In this document: positions 24,740-32,199 of the stretch, one piece after another | Layout of the letters: each line of letters begins with the position of its first letter | How positions within the stretch are numbered: position 1 is the first letter of the stretch | Assembly (NCBI GenBank): GCA_017551545.1 | Contig: JAFZLJ010000049.1 | Location: forward strand, 1 to 57,549 | DNA length: 57,549 bases | Direction: 5' to 3' | From: Treponema sp. | GTDB lineage: Bacteria; Spirochaetota; Spirochaetia; Treponematales; Treponemataceae | The notes under the pieces: model-generated | Told to the model about the DNA's origin: nothing | Database searches by the model: none | Seen by the model: only the letters and a program-made list of their open reading frames with translations | Made by a program: the position numbers and the translations under genes

Positions 24740-25903
24740 TTATTTAGGCTCTCTTACAATTCCTGTAAACAGATTAATGCCTAGTTCATTGTCTCTGATT
24801 ACATAAAGGAACGGGTGATCGGCCTTGAAAATAATCGGCGGGCGTTCAGGCATAGCGGATGCTGCTTTCGATCCGAACTTTGTTACAGCGGCTGCTTTTG
24901 TTTCTTTTTCATTTACCTGAATACGTACCTGATGAATGGCAGAATCTACAAATATATTCTGGCTGTCTGCAAAGATTTTTGAAAGGTCACTTTGTGCAGG
25001 ATTAAAGGCATCTGTCATTCCAAGATTCTGAAGAATTGGCACAAGATCATATTTTGAAGTAAGGTCGAACTTTGGGAAAGAAAGCTGAACACGGTTATAG
25101 TTTTTTGAATCACTGAATTTCTGAAGTTGTGTGAACAAATCTGCTTTTGTAAAATCGTATTCATAATCTTTTGGAAGAATTACAATCATAGAGTAACGTT
25201 TATTTTCGTAGTCAAGTTCTATTATCTGGAAATTTTCATCTTCGTAATAAGGCACACTTGTTGTTTTATGCATCATTTGTACCTGAGTCTGGGACTGATT
25301 ATTCTTGTAGAAAGTCTCTTCCCTGGTGTCGTGTTTATCAAATGTTGTTTTCCATTTTTGATTAAAATACAAAGTATTAAGCAGAACAAGCTGAGTGTCT
25401 ACAGGAAGGTCTTCCTGCAAAAAGTTTTCTATAAGCTTATCTGTCTGTTTAGAAATAAAGGAATTTATATCTTTGCGAACCTTCGGGCCATTGTAAAAAT
25501 CAGTCGGCTTTATAATAAAATCGTAATTCTGTGTAAATGCCTTATAGTCATCCTGAATAGTGAGCGTTTTTTTATACCAGAGCGAGTTTGTCATGTTTTC
25601 TGTTCCAGTGATGATTGTCTTAAGCTGCGAATCAGCATCTTGGGAAGGGGAAAGGTCAATCACCTGATTAATCTGGTCTTTTGTAGTTCCCTGCGCTCCC
25701 TTTTGCAAGGCATAAAGCAAACTGTAAATTGAAAGTGCTGAATAATTTACGTTTCCTTTTGTTGCGCTTAGTGTCTGGTAAAGCTTTGTTTCAAACGAAT
25801 TGATTGAATCCTGCGCAATTGTAAGTTCTGGCAGTGGTTCATTTGCGTACAAAAGAGTTGAAGTGAATAAAATTGTAAATAAAAATGTCTTTAGTTTTCT
25901 CAT
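24740..25903 (-). CDS. Secreted serpin (serine protease inhibitor)
   Basis: The 387-residue protein has a signal peptide (MRKLKTFLFTILFTSTLLYA) and a full serpin core. Recognisable parts are NVNYSALSIYSLLYALQKGAQGTT, seen as SALSIYSLLYALQKGA near residue 55, LVLLNTLYFNQKWKTTF near 185, MMHKTTSVPYYED, VQLSFPKFDLTSKYDL and, after the reactive loop, FKADHPFLYVIRD with IVREPK at the end. The hinge reads NEKETKAAAVT, so the usual Gly and Glu after NEK are Glu and Lys. Counting from the hinge Glu as P17 puts the scissile bond near AA/SA, implying an elastase-like target. The start at 25903 is chosen because the signal peptide begins there; an in-frame codon at 25942 only adds an unlikely tail. It would be exported to trap host or competitor proteases. 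Confidence 0.9.
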   Translation of the reverse strand: MRKLKTFLFTILFTSTLLYANEPLPELTIAQDSINSFETKLYQTLSATKGNVNYSALSIYSLLYALQKGAQGTTKDQINQVIDLSPSQDADSQLKTIITGTENMTNSLWYKKTLTIQDDYKAFTQNYDFIIKPTDFYNGPKVRKDINSFISKQTDKLIENFLQEDLPVDTQLVLLNTLYFNQKWKTTFDKHDTREETFYKNNQSQTQVQMMHKTTSVPYYEDENFQIIELDYENKRYSMIVILPKDYEYDFTKADLFTQLQKFSDSKNYNRVQLSFPKFDLTSKYDLVPILQNLGMTDAFNPAQSDLSKIFADSQNIFVDSAIHQVRIQVNEKETKAAAVTKFGSKAASAMPERPPIIFKADHPFLYVIRDNELGINLFTGIVREPK

Positions 25904-25933
25904 AGCTACTAATATAACAACCGAATATACAAA

Positions 25934-25962
25934 TTGATACAAAACCCGGCATTCATTATAAT
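25934..25962 (+). promoter_or_regulatory. Promoter giving a probable leaderless PHP mRNA
   Basis: TTGATA (25934-25939), a 17-base spacer and TATAAT (25957-25962). The start codon follows 6 bases later with no Shine-Dalgarno, so transcription should begin at or next to the ATG. Confidence 0.7.
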
Positions 25963-25968
25963 AAAATT

Positions 25969-26694
25969 ATGTCTGGTTATAAATACGAAACTCATTTACA
26001 TACAAAACAGGGTAGTGCCTGCGGGCGTGCCGGCGGCGAAGAATATATTGAACCATTTTTTAAGGCTGGTTATTCCGGCATTTTTGTAACTGATCACTTT
26101 TTTGGCGGAAACACTGCTGTTCCTAAAGAAGGAAACTGGCTTGACCGTATAGATCATTATTGCAGCGGATACGAAGCAGCTTTGGCACGTGCAGAACAAT
26201 TCAATAAAGAAAACAACCTTCTTGGTACCGACCGTGAGTTCAAGGTATTCTTTGGAGTAGAGCAAACCTTTGACGGCGATGATTACCTTATTTACGGGCT
26301 CGATAAAAACTGGCTTTATGATCACCCCGAAATTGAAACTATGCGCCACCGTGAAGTTTTTGATGCAGTAAACCGCGAAGGTGGTCTTATGATTCAGGCT
26401 CATCCATTCAGACTTCGTGATTATATCCGTGCAATTCATCTTCACCCGCGTGAGGTTCATGGTGTTGAAATTTATAATGCCGGAAACCATCCTATAGATA
26501 ATGAACTTGCAGAGCATTACGCCAAGCTTTATGATTTTCCTATGACAAGCGGAAGTGATATTCACTGGGTCGAATTTATTCCAAATAAACCAGGCGAGTT
26601 GAATATTGGCGGTATGGAATTTGATACCCCTTTGCGTGATATTTTTGATTATGCAGAACGCATTAAAAATAAAGAAGGAAGGATTTTGCGATAA
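25969..26694 (+). CDS. PHP-domain metal-dependent phosphoesterase
   Basis: The 241-residue protein has the PHP metal-site motifs: ETHLHTKQGSACG at residues 7-19 (HxH), FVTDHFFGG near 40, the Glu in FFGVEQTFDG near 96, IQAHPFR near 144, and the C-terminal SGSDIHW near 194. PHP enzymes hydrolyse phosphate esters such as histidinol phosphate or nucleotides with two or three metal ions. The substrate here is not evident; the protein is too divergent to call HisJ. Its stop overlaps the galK start (TAATG), and a deacetylase gene follows, suggesting a sugar-phosphate context. The promoter boxes end 6 bases before the ATG, and no ribosome-binding site is seen. Confidence 0.85.
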   Translation: MSGYKYETHLHTKQGSACGRAGGEEYIEPFFKAGYSGIFVTDHFFGGNTAVPKEGNWLDRIDHYCSGYEAALARAEQFNKENNLLGTDREFKVFFGVEQTFDGDDYLIYGLDKNWLYDHPEIETMRHREVFDAVNREGGLMIQAHPFRLRDYIRAIHLHPREVHGVEIYNAGNHPIDNELAEHYAKLYDFPMTSGSDIHWVEFIPNKPGELNIGGMEFDTPLRDIFDYAERIKNKEGRILR

Positions 26695-27875
26695 TGGAAA
26701 AATTTACCGTAAGCCCTGATATCTTAAAAGAAAAGTTTATCGGATTATATGGCGCAGGGCAGGCACCCCGCATTTTTGCTTCTCCAGCACGCATAAATAT
26801 TATTGGCGAACATATTGACTACAACGGCGGCAAGGTTTTTCCTGCTGCAATAGACCGCTATCTTTATGTTGCAATACGAAAGCGTGAAGATTCAAAAATC
26901 ATCTATAATGATTTATTTTTTCCGGGCGCATTTACCTTTGACATTAACGACAATTTTACCTTTGATAAAGCAAACGATTACGCAAACTTTTTGAACGGCA
27001 TTTTGTCATGCATGAAAAAGCAGGACTATACTTTCCCTTGCGGATTTGAAGTGCTCATCGCAAGTAATGTTCCAGCTGCAGGTGGAATAAGCTCCTCTTC
27101 TGCACTTGAATGCGGTTTTGCCTGGGCAGTTAATCAGACTTTTGATTTTGGAATCTCACGAAAAGATATTGCTCTTATGGGCCAGCAGAGCGAACATGAG
27201 TTTATGAACGTAAACTGCGGAATTATGGATCAGTACATTATTGCAACTGCCCGTGCGAATACTGCAGAGCTTTTGGATTGCGCAAAAGTTGAACATGAAT
27301 ATGTACCGCTTGAATTAGGCGATTACCGTTTTATAGTAATGAACACAAAAAAGCAGCGTAAGCTTGCAGATTCAAAATACAACGAACGACGCAGCCAGTG
27401 CGAAGCAGGCCTTGCAACACTAAAGGCCGCCGGTCACAATATTCCGGACCTCTGTTCAATGACACCGGCTCAGTTTGAAGACTGGGGCAGCTGCATTACA
27501 GATCCTGTAATTTACAAGCGTGTTCGCCACTGCGTAACAGAAATGGACAGAGTCCTGCGCGCTGTGGATGCCCTTAAGGCAAACGACCTTGCAGGCCTTG
27601 GTAAACTTTTGTATGCCTCCCACGACTCACTCAAGAATGATTACGAGGTTACCGGAATTGAACTGGACACACTTGTAGAGTCTGCTTCAAAACAAACAGG
27701 TTGTCTTGGGGCCCGCATGACTGGAGCAGGCTTTGGCGGTTGTGCAATTGCGCTTGTCCACAAAGATAACGTTCAGCAGTTTATAGAAAACGTTCAGTCA
27801 GAATATACAAATAAAATCGGTTACAATGGAGACTTCTTTGCTTGTGGTGCCGGAGAAGGGGTAAAAGAATTATGA
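26694..27875 (+). CDS. galK: Galactokinase
   Basis: GalK phosphorylates galactose at C1 in the Leloir pathway. The 393-residue GHMP-family enzyme has the N-terminal signature ARINIIGEHIDYNGGKVFP near residue 29, the ATP-loop VPAAGGISSSSALECG near 124, the catalytic-region MNVNCGIMDQYI near 171, and the C-terminal MTGAGFGGCAIALV near 342. The signature is less canonical than GEHTDYN, having Ile in place of Thr, so a related sugar kinase cannot be excluded. It overlaps the PHP gene upstream and the deacetylase gene downstream (ATGA), forming a three-gene operon. No galT or galE is in the window. Confidence 0.9.
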   Translation: MEKFTVSPDILKEKFIGLYGAGQAPRIFASPARINIIGEHIDYNGGKVFPAAIDRYLYVAIRKREDSKIIYNDLFFPGAFTFDINDNFTFDKANDYANFLNGILSCMKKQDYTFPCGFEVLIASNVPAAGGISSSSALECGFAWAVNQTFDFGISRKDIALMGQQSEHEFMNVNCGIMDQYIIATARANTAELLDCAKVEHEYVPLELGDYRFIVMNTKKQRKLADSKYNERRSQCEAGLATLKAAGHNIPDLCSMTPAQFEDWGSCITDPVIYKRVRHCVTEMDRVLRAVDALKANDLAGLGKLLYASHDSLKNDYEVTGIELDTLVESASKQTGCLGARMTGAGFGGCAIALVHKDNVQQFIENVQSEYTNKIGYNGDFFACGAGEGVKEL

Positions 27876-28519
27876 GTAAATATCTTTGTTTAAGTTTTGA
27901 CGATGGACCAAACAATATTCCAGGTGACACGACTATGAACGACATGCTTGATATTCTGGAAAAACATGGAGTGCCGGGTTCCTTTTTTCTTATTGGAAAC
28001 AAAATCACAGAAGAAAATAAAAAAGAAATCCTGCGTGCTGTAGAGCTTGGCTGCGATATTCAGAATCATGCCTGGACACATTCCTTTATGGCTCAGATGA
28101 CAGCAGAACAAATCAAAGACGAATACAAAAGATGCGACGATCTGATTACAGAAATTACAGGTGTTCGCCCGGCATTTTTCCGCCCGCCATATCTTAATTT
28201 GTCTCAGACTATGTATGATAATATTCCTGTTCCTTTTATCTGCGGCTGCGGCTGCAATGACTGGGAGCCCGACAAGGATGCAGATTTCCGTTACGAACAC
28301 ATGATGGAAGCTGCACAGAACGGAACAATCTTTTTGCTTCACGTAATGGAAGGCAATAAGGCAACGCTTGAAGCAGTTGACCGTATAGTTCCTGTTTTGA
28401 AAGAGCAGGGTTACGAGTTTGTAAATCTTCCTGACCTTTTTGAAAAATGCGGCGTGAACCCTCATAAAAAAAATGCGCTTTGGTCAGTAGTTACCAAAGA
28501 GTCAATCTGGAAAAGTTAA
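27872..28519 (+). CDS. Polysaccharide deacetylase (NodB-like)
   Basis: The 215-residue protein is a compact NodB homology domain of carbohydrate esterase family 4. Motifs are LSFDDGPN at residues 7-14 (catalytic base and metal Asp), NHAWTHSF near 67 (the HxxxH metal ligands), RPPYLN near 107, and LLHVMEGN near 157 in place of the usual catalytic LxH. No signal peptide is visible, so it acts in the cytoplasm or on a soluble substrate, unlike most cell-wall deacetylases. The ATG at 27872 overlaps the galK stop; an upstream in-frame GTG at 27842 is rejected. The acetylated sugar substrate is unknown. Confidence 0.87.
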   Translation: MSKYLCLSFDDGPNNIPGDTTMNDMLDILEKHGVPGSFFLIGNKITEENKKEILRAVELGCDIQNHAWTHSFMAQMTAEQIKDEYKRCDDLITEITGVRPAFFRPPYLNLSQTMYDNIPVPFICGCGCNDWEPDKDADFRYEHMMEAAQNGTIFLLHVMEGNKATLEAVDRIVPVLKEQGYEFVNLPDLFEKCGVNPHKKNALWSVVTKESIWKS

Positions 28520-28520
28520 T

Positions 28521-28587
28521 GTCATTGTCGGGCTTGACCCGACAATCTATACATATAAGAGATTCCCCGGTCAAGCCGGGGAATGAC
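28521..28587. repeat. GTCATTGTCGGGCTTGACCC-type inverted repeat
   Basis: This is a different repeat family: GTCATTGTCGGGCTTGACCC / GACAATC on the left and GATTCCCCGGTCAAGCCGGG / GAATGAC on the right. It fills the gap to the pyrophosphatase gene and ends beside its AGAGG ribosome site. Confidence 0.8.
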
Positions 28588-28600
28588 AGAGGATAATATA

Positions 28601-30256
28601 ATGAACAAAACAGTTTACATCATAGGACACAAGAACCCGGACACCGATGCAGTTGTTTCTGCTGTAGGTTATGCACGACTTAAAAATCTTCTTGGATATG
28701 ACCAGTACAAGGCAGCCCGCGCCGGACACCTGAATCCTCAGACAGCGTACATTTTCAAAAAGTTTAATGTGCCTCGCCCTGAGTATCTTCCTGATCTTGT
28801 TCCAAAAGTAAAATACTTTATGCAGTATGATGTAGAAACTGTTACCGAAGATATTTCTGTATGGGAAAGTATTGCCCGCATGGAAAAATCAGAAAACCGA
28901 GTTATGCCTGTTGTAGACAAAGAAGGACATTATCTTTCGCTCCTTCATTATTCAGGCTTTGCAAAGAGCGTACTCACAATTTTGAATCCCGAAAAAAAGC
29001 ACCGCTTTTCTACAACAATTAATCTTATCCAGAAAACTTTGAACGCACAGCCAATCATCATTGCAGATGACGCAGACAAAAACTTTAAGGCTTCCATTCA
29101 CGTTGGATCTTCCAGCCCGGAAACTTTTGTACGCCGTCTTGATGCACACGCTACAGAAAATATCGTAGTAATTGCTTCTGACCGCGCTGACATTCATAAG
29201 ATTTGTATTGAGCACAAGGTAAAGCTGCTTATCACAACTTCGGGCCATGTTATAAACAAAGAGCTCCGTGACCTTGCAGAAAAGAACGGCGTGAGCGTAA
29301 TTGTAAGCCCGTATTCAACTTCGCCTACATCTATGCTTATTGCCTACTCAATGCCTGTAAGCGTTATGGGCGATACAGAAATCAAAACAGTTCACATAAA
29401 CGACACTGTTGCAAAAATCAAGGAACTGCTTTCTCAGGCTCACTGCAAATATCTTCCTGTAGTTGATGATGACAATAAGGTAATTGGAATCATCTCTGAA
29501 CACGACCTCATGAAAGAGCCTAACATTGAAGTGATTCTTGTAGACCACAACGAAATGTCTCAGGCAGTAGAAGGCATTGAGCACTACACAATTCAGGAAG
29601 TTGTAGACCACCACAGAATCGGTGCTATTCCTACTAAAAATCCAATTACTTTTATAAATCGTCCTGTTGGTTCAACTGCAACTCAGATTGCAAACCTTTA
29701 CCGCGAATACAAAATCCCGATTCCAAAGGACATTGCACCACTTTTGCTCTGTGGAATCCTTAGCGATACATTGATTTTACAGTCAGCCACAACAACAGAC
29801 GTAGACCGCGAAACAGCAGAATATCTTTCAAACATTGCAGACCTTGATATTAAATCAATTGGAAACGAAATCTTAATTGCAGGAAGCAACATTACAGGCC
29901 GCGATGCCGGTGAACTTGTCCGCCAGGACCTCAAAGAATACACCGAAGGCAAAGTAACCTACACCGTAAGCCAGATAGAAGTAGGCAGCACAAAAGAAGT
30001 CCTCGAACGCAAAGCAGACTTCCTCAAAGAACTGGAAATAGAAGCCCGAAGCCGTAAAGCATTGTTTTCATGCCTTTTGGTAACAGACATCACAACATTG
30101 TCGAGCCTCCTGTTCATGTCATGCGATGCAAAGTTCAACCAGTTTATAACATTCCCTGTACAAGAACAGGATGTCTATTTCCTGCAGGGCATTGTATCCA
30201 GAAAAAAACAACTTATACCATTAATTACGGAACAAGTAGTGAATTACAGTAAGTAG
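28601..30256 (+). CDS. ppaC: Manganese-dependent inorganic pyrophosphatase (family II) with CBS-DRTGG insert
   Basis: This 551-residue cytoplasmic enzyme hydrolyses pyrophosphate. The DHH domain starts IIGHKNPDTDAVVSA (metal ligands His10, Asp14, Asp16) and continues after the insert with LVDHNEMSQAV near residue 313 and VVDHHRIGAIP near 335. The DHHA2 domain is C-terminal. Between about residues 65 and 305 is the regulatory insert: CBS half (ETVTEDISVWESIARME), a DRTGG-like region, and a second CBS (IKTVHINDTVAKIKELL, DDNKVIGIISEHDL). In known CBS-PPases this insert binds adenine nucleotides, inhibiting with AMP/ADP and activating with ATP or diadenosine polyphosphates. The ATG at 28601 follows AGAGG at 7 bases. 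A repeat lies on each side of the gene. Confidence 0.93.
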   Translation: MNKTVYIIGHKNPDTDAVVSAVGYARLKNLLGYDQYKAARAGHLNPQTAYIFKKFNVPRPEYLPDLVPKVKYFMQYDVETVTEDISVWESIARMEKSENRVMPVVDKEGHYLSLLHYSGFAKSVLTILNPEKKHRFSTTINLIQKTLNAQPIIIADDADKNFKASIHVGSSSPETFVRRLDAHATENIVVIASDRADIHKICIEHKVKLLITTSGHVINKELRDLAEKNGVSVIVSPYSTSPTSMLIAYSMPVSVMGDTEIKTVHINDTVAKIKELLSQAHCKYLPVVDDDNKVIGIISEHDLMKEPNIEVILVDHNEMSQAVEGIEHYTIQEVVDHHRIGAIPTKNPITFINRPVGSTATQIANLYREYKIPIPKDIAPLLLCGILSDTLILQSATTTDVDRETAEYLSNIADLDIKSIGNEILIAGSNITGRDAGELVRQDLKEYTEGKVTYTVSQIEVGSTKEVLERKADFLKELEIEARSRKALFSCLLVTDITTLSSLLFMSCDAKFNQFITFPVQEQDVYFLQGIVSRKKQLIPLITEQVVNYSK

Positions 30257-30258
30257 TT

Positions 30259-30332
30259 CGTCATTGCGAGCGAAGCGTGGCAATCCAGCTTATAAAATGG
30301 ATTGCCACGTCGCTACGCTCCTCGCAATGACG
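30259..30332. repeat. CGTCATTGCGAG full inverted element between ppaC and carD
   Basis: CGTCATTGCGAGCGAAGCGT with GGCAATCCA pairs with TGGATTGCCACGTCGCTACG and CTCGCAATGACG. It begins 3 bases after the ppaC stop and ends 8 bases before the carD -35 box. Confidence 0.9.
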
Positions 30333-30339
30333 GATTCAT

Positions 30340-30368
30340 TTGAAATTTTGCAAAATTTATGCTATAAT
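30340..30368 (+). promoter_or_regulatory. Promoter giving a probable leaderless carD mRNA
   Basis: TTGAAA (30340-30345), a 17-base spacer and TATAAT (30363-30368). The carD ATG is 8 bases after the -10 box, with no Shine-Dalgarno between. Confidence 0.75.
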
Positions 30369-30376
30369 ATTTTCAT

Positions 30377-31048
30377 ATGGATACAAAATTTAAGGTTAAC
30401 CAGAAGGTTGTTTACCCGAGCCAGGGTGTTGGCGTTGTAACAGAAATCTTTGAAAAAAAATTCAAAGAAGAAATGAACCTCTATTACAAAATTTATATTG
30501 AAGCCTCAGACATGATTGTTATGGTTCCTGTTGCAAAAGCAGAAGAGCTTGGAATCCGTCAGATTGTATCTAAGAAAGAAGCCGAAGAAGCACTCAATCT
30601 TCTTTCTGATGAATTTGAACCAATTACATCGGACTGGAAACTTCGCTACCAGATGAATCTTGACCTTCTTAAAAAGGGAACTGTTAAGGACATTGCTACA
30701 ATTGTCCGATGCCTCTATAACCGCAGTAAGGTAAAGGAGCTTCCTATTCTTGAACGCAAGCTTTACGATTCTGCAAAAAAACTTCTTGAAGACGAAATTT
30801 CATTTGCACTTGGAAAATCTTCAAAAGAAATTGAAGCTACAATTCATACAAAGCTTGAACCTCCTGGAGCAGCTCCTCGTGTTAAACATACAATCCAGCT
30901 TGATGATGATGAAGATGATGATTTGATGGATGACGTAAATGAAAAGTCTCGCCGCCGAAATGATGATTTAGATGATGATGACGACGGAGCATCTGATGAT
31001 TTAGACGATGCAGAAGGAGATTTTGACGAGGATGACGACGCATTCTAA
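30377..31048 (+). CDS. carD: CarD/CdnL-family RNA polymerase-binding regulator
   Basis: CarD-family proteins bind the RNA polymerase beta subunit and stabilise open complexes at promoters. The 223-residue protein starts with the RNAP-interaction domain (KVNQKVVYPSQGVGVVTEI, then MIVMVPVAKAEELGIRQIV), followed by a helical DNA-binding region (LKKGTVKDIATIVRCLYNRSKVKELP, seen as DIATIVRCLYNRSK). From about residue 175 it ends in a very acidic Asp-rich tail (runs of DDDEDDD) that the short CdnL/CarD proteins lack. The tail is coded by tandem GAT/GAC codons and could vary in length by slippage. The message looks leaderless. The ispD start lies inside the 3' end of this gene, so the genes are translationally linked. 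Confidence 0.9.
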   Translation: MDTKFKVNQKVVYPSQGVGVVTEIFEKKFKEEMNLYYKIYIEASDMIVMVPVAKAEELGIRQIVSKKEAEEALNLLSDEFEPITSDWKLRYQMNLDLLKKGTVKDIATIVRCLYNRSKVKELPILERKLYDSAKKLLEDEISFALGKSSKEIEATIHTKLEPPGAAPRVKHTIQLDDDEDDDLMDDVNEKSRRRNDDLDDDDDGASDDLDDAEGDFDEDDDAF

Positions 31049-31724
31049 TCCAAAAATCGCTGTTATAATAACTGCCGCCGGTTCTTCTACAAGAATGGGC
31101 GGCACCCAAAAAAAAGAATACCTTCCGCTCAAGGAAGGTACTGTTCTTTCTGCCTGTGTAAAGGCTTTCGAAACCGCTTCTAAAATCATAATAACAATTC
31201 CTGCCGGAGACGAACAGCAGGCACTAAAAGCAATTAATCCCACAGATGAATTAAAATCAAAACTTGAGTTTGTAACAGGCGGTACTACTCGGCAAAAATC
31301 AATTTTGAACGCGCTTGAGCATATTAAAAATAGCGCCGAACAGCCACAATACATTCTTATTCACGACGGAGCCCGCCCTTTTGTAACACAGCAGGTAATC
31401 CAGAATGTAATAGCCGGCACCATTCAATACGAAGCCGCCGCTCCAGGCATAAAACCAACAGACACAATAAAACAAATCAACAGCGAAGGCTTTATTGTAA
31501 AACATCTTGAACGAAGCCTTCTTACTGCAATTCAGACTCCACAAGGCTTTATTTTTGAAAAGCTTTACGAAGCACACAAAAAAGCCGCCGACGATGACTA
31601 TGAATATACAGACGATTCAGAAATTTGGGGAAAGTATGCAGGCCCTGTAAAGCTTGTAGAAGGCGACATAAACAATAAAAAAATCACATATCCCGGCGAC
31701 CTGGAAAAAGGAGCAGCAAAATGA
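31032..31724 (+). CDS. ispD: 2-C-methyl-D-erythritol 4-phosphate cytidylyltransferase
   Basis: IspD makes CDP-methylerythritol in the MEP isoprenoid pathway. The protein starts near NPKIAVIITAAGSSTRMGG, the CTP-binding loop, where the usual KQYL motif appears as QKKEYLPL. Later come ILIHDGARPFVTQQ near residue 112 and PTDTIKQIN near 143. The ATG at 31032 is favoured (AGAAGGAG 12 bases upstream); 31008 is an alternative start with a longer tail. The start overlaps the end of carD by 17 bases, and the stop overlaps ispF by 4. Order carD-ispD-ispF keeps the two MEP genes separate rather than fused as ispDF. Confidence 0.93.
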   Translation: MTTHSNPKIAVIITAAGSSTRMGGTQKKEYLPLKEGTVLSACVKAFETASKIIITIPAGDEQQALKAINPTDELKSKLEFVTGGTTRQKSILNALEHIKNSAEQPQYILIHDGARPFVTQQVIQNVIAGTIQYEAAAPGIKPTDTIKQINSEGFIVKHLERSLLTAIQTPQGFIFEKLYEAHKKAADDDYEYTDDSEIWGKYAGPVKLVEGDINNKKITYPGDLEKGAAK

Positions 31725-32194
31725 TTCGAGTTGGTTTAGGCTACGACATTCACAGACTTATAGAAGGACGCTCGCTCATTCTTGGAGGCATTGTACTTCC
31801 TTTTGAAAAAGGCGAAGACGGCCACTCAGACGGCGACGTGCTCTTTCACGCAATAACAGACGCAGTTCTTGGAGCAGCAGGCCTTGGCGACATAGGAAGC
31901 TTTTTCCCGCCTGAAGACATGCAATGGAAAGATGCCGACTCTGCAAAACTTCTTGAAACTGTAATGGAAAAAGTACGCGCTGCAGGCTGGCACATAGAAA
32001 ACATAGACTGCGTAATAAAGCTTGAAAAACCAAAGTTCATTCCGTACCGCCAGCAGGTAATTGAGTCGGTGGCACGAGCACTTCAGATTCAACCGGAACA
32101 AGTGTTTGTTAAAGCAAAAACCGGTGAGAAGCTCCCACCGGTTGGTACAAGTGAGGCAGTTGAAGCAACCGCCGTTTGCCTGTTATCAAAATAG
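31721..32194 (+). CDS. ispF: 2-C-methyl-D-erythritol 2,4-cyclodiphosphate synthase
   Basis: IspF cyclises CDP-methylerythritol phosphate to methylerythritol cyclodiphosphate, releasing CMP. The 157-residue protein has the zinc motif VGLGYDIHRL (Asp9, His11), the GGIVLPFEKGEDGHSDGDVLFHAITDA region, seen as HSDGDVLFHAITDA near residue 35, DIGSFFPPEDM, and the C-terminal AKTGEKLPPVGTSEAVEATAV, seen as KTGEKLPPVG. It is the length of the normal trimeric enzyme. It overlaps ispD by 4 bases and ends 5 bases before the convergent SpiroCoCo gene. Confidence 0.95.
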   Translation: MIRVGLGYDIHRLIEGRSLILGGIVLPFEKGEDGHSDGDVLFHAITDAVLGAAGLGDIGSFFPPEDMQWKDADSAKLLETVMEKVRAAGWHIENIDCVIKLEKPKFIPYRQQVIESVARALQIQPEQVFVKAKTGEKLPPVGTSEAVEATAVCLLSK

Positions 32195-32199
32195 TTTTA

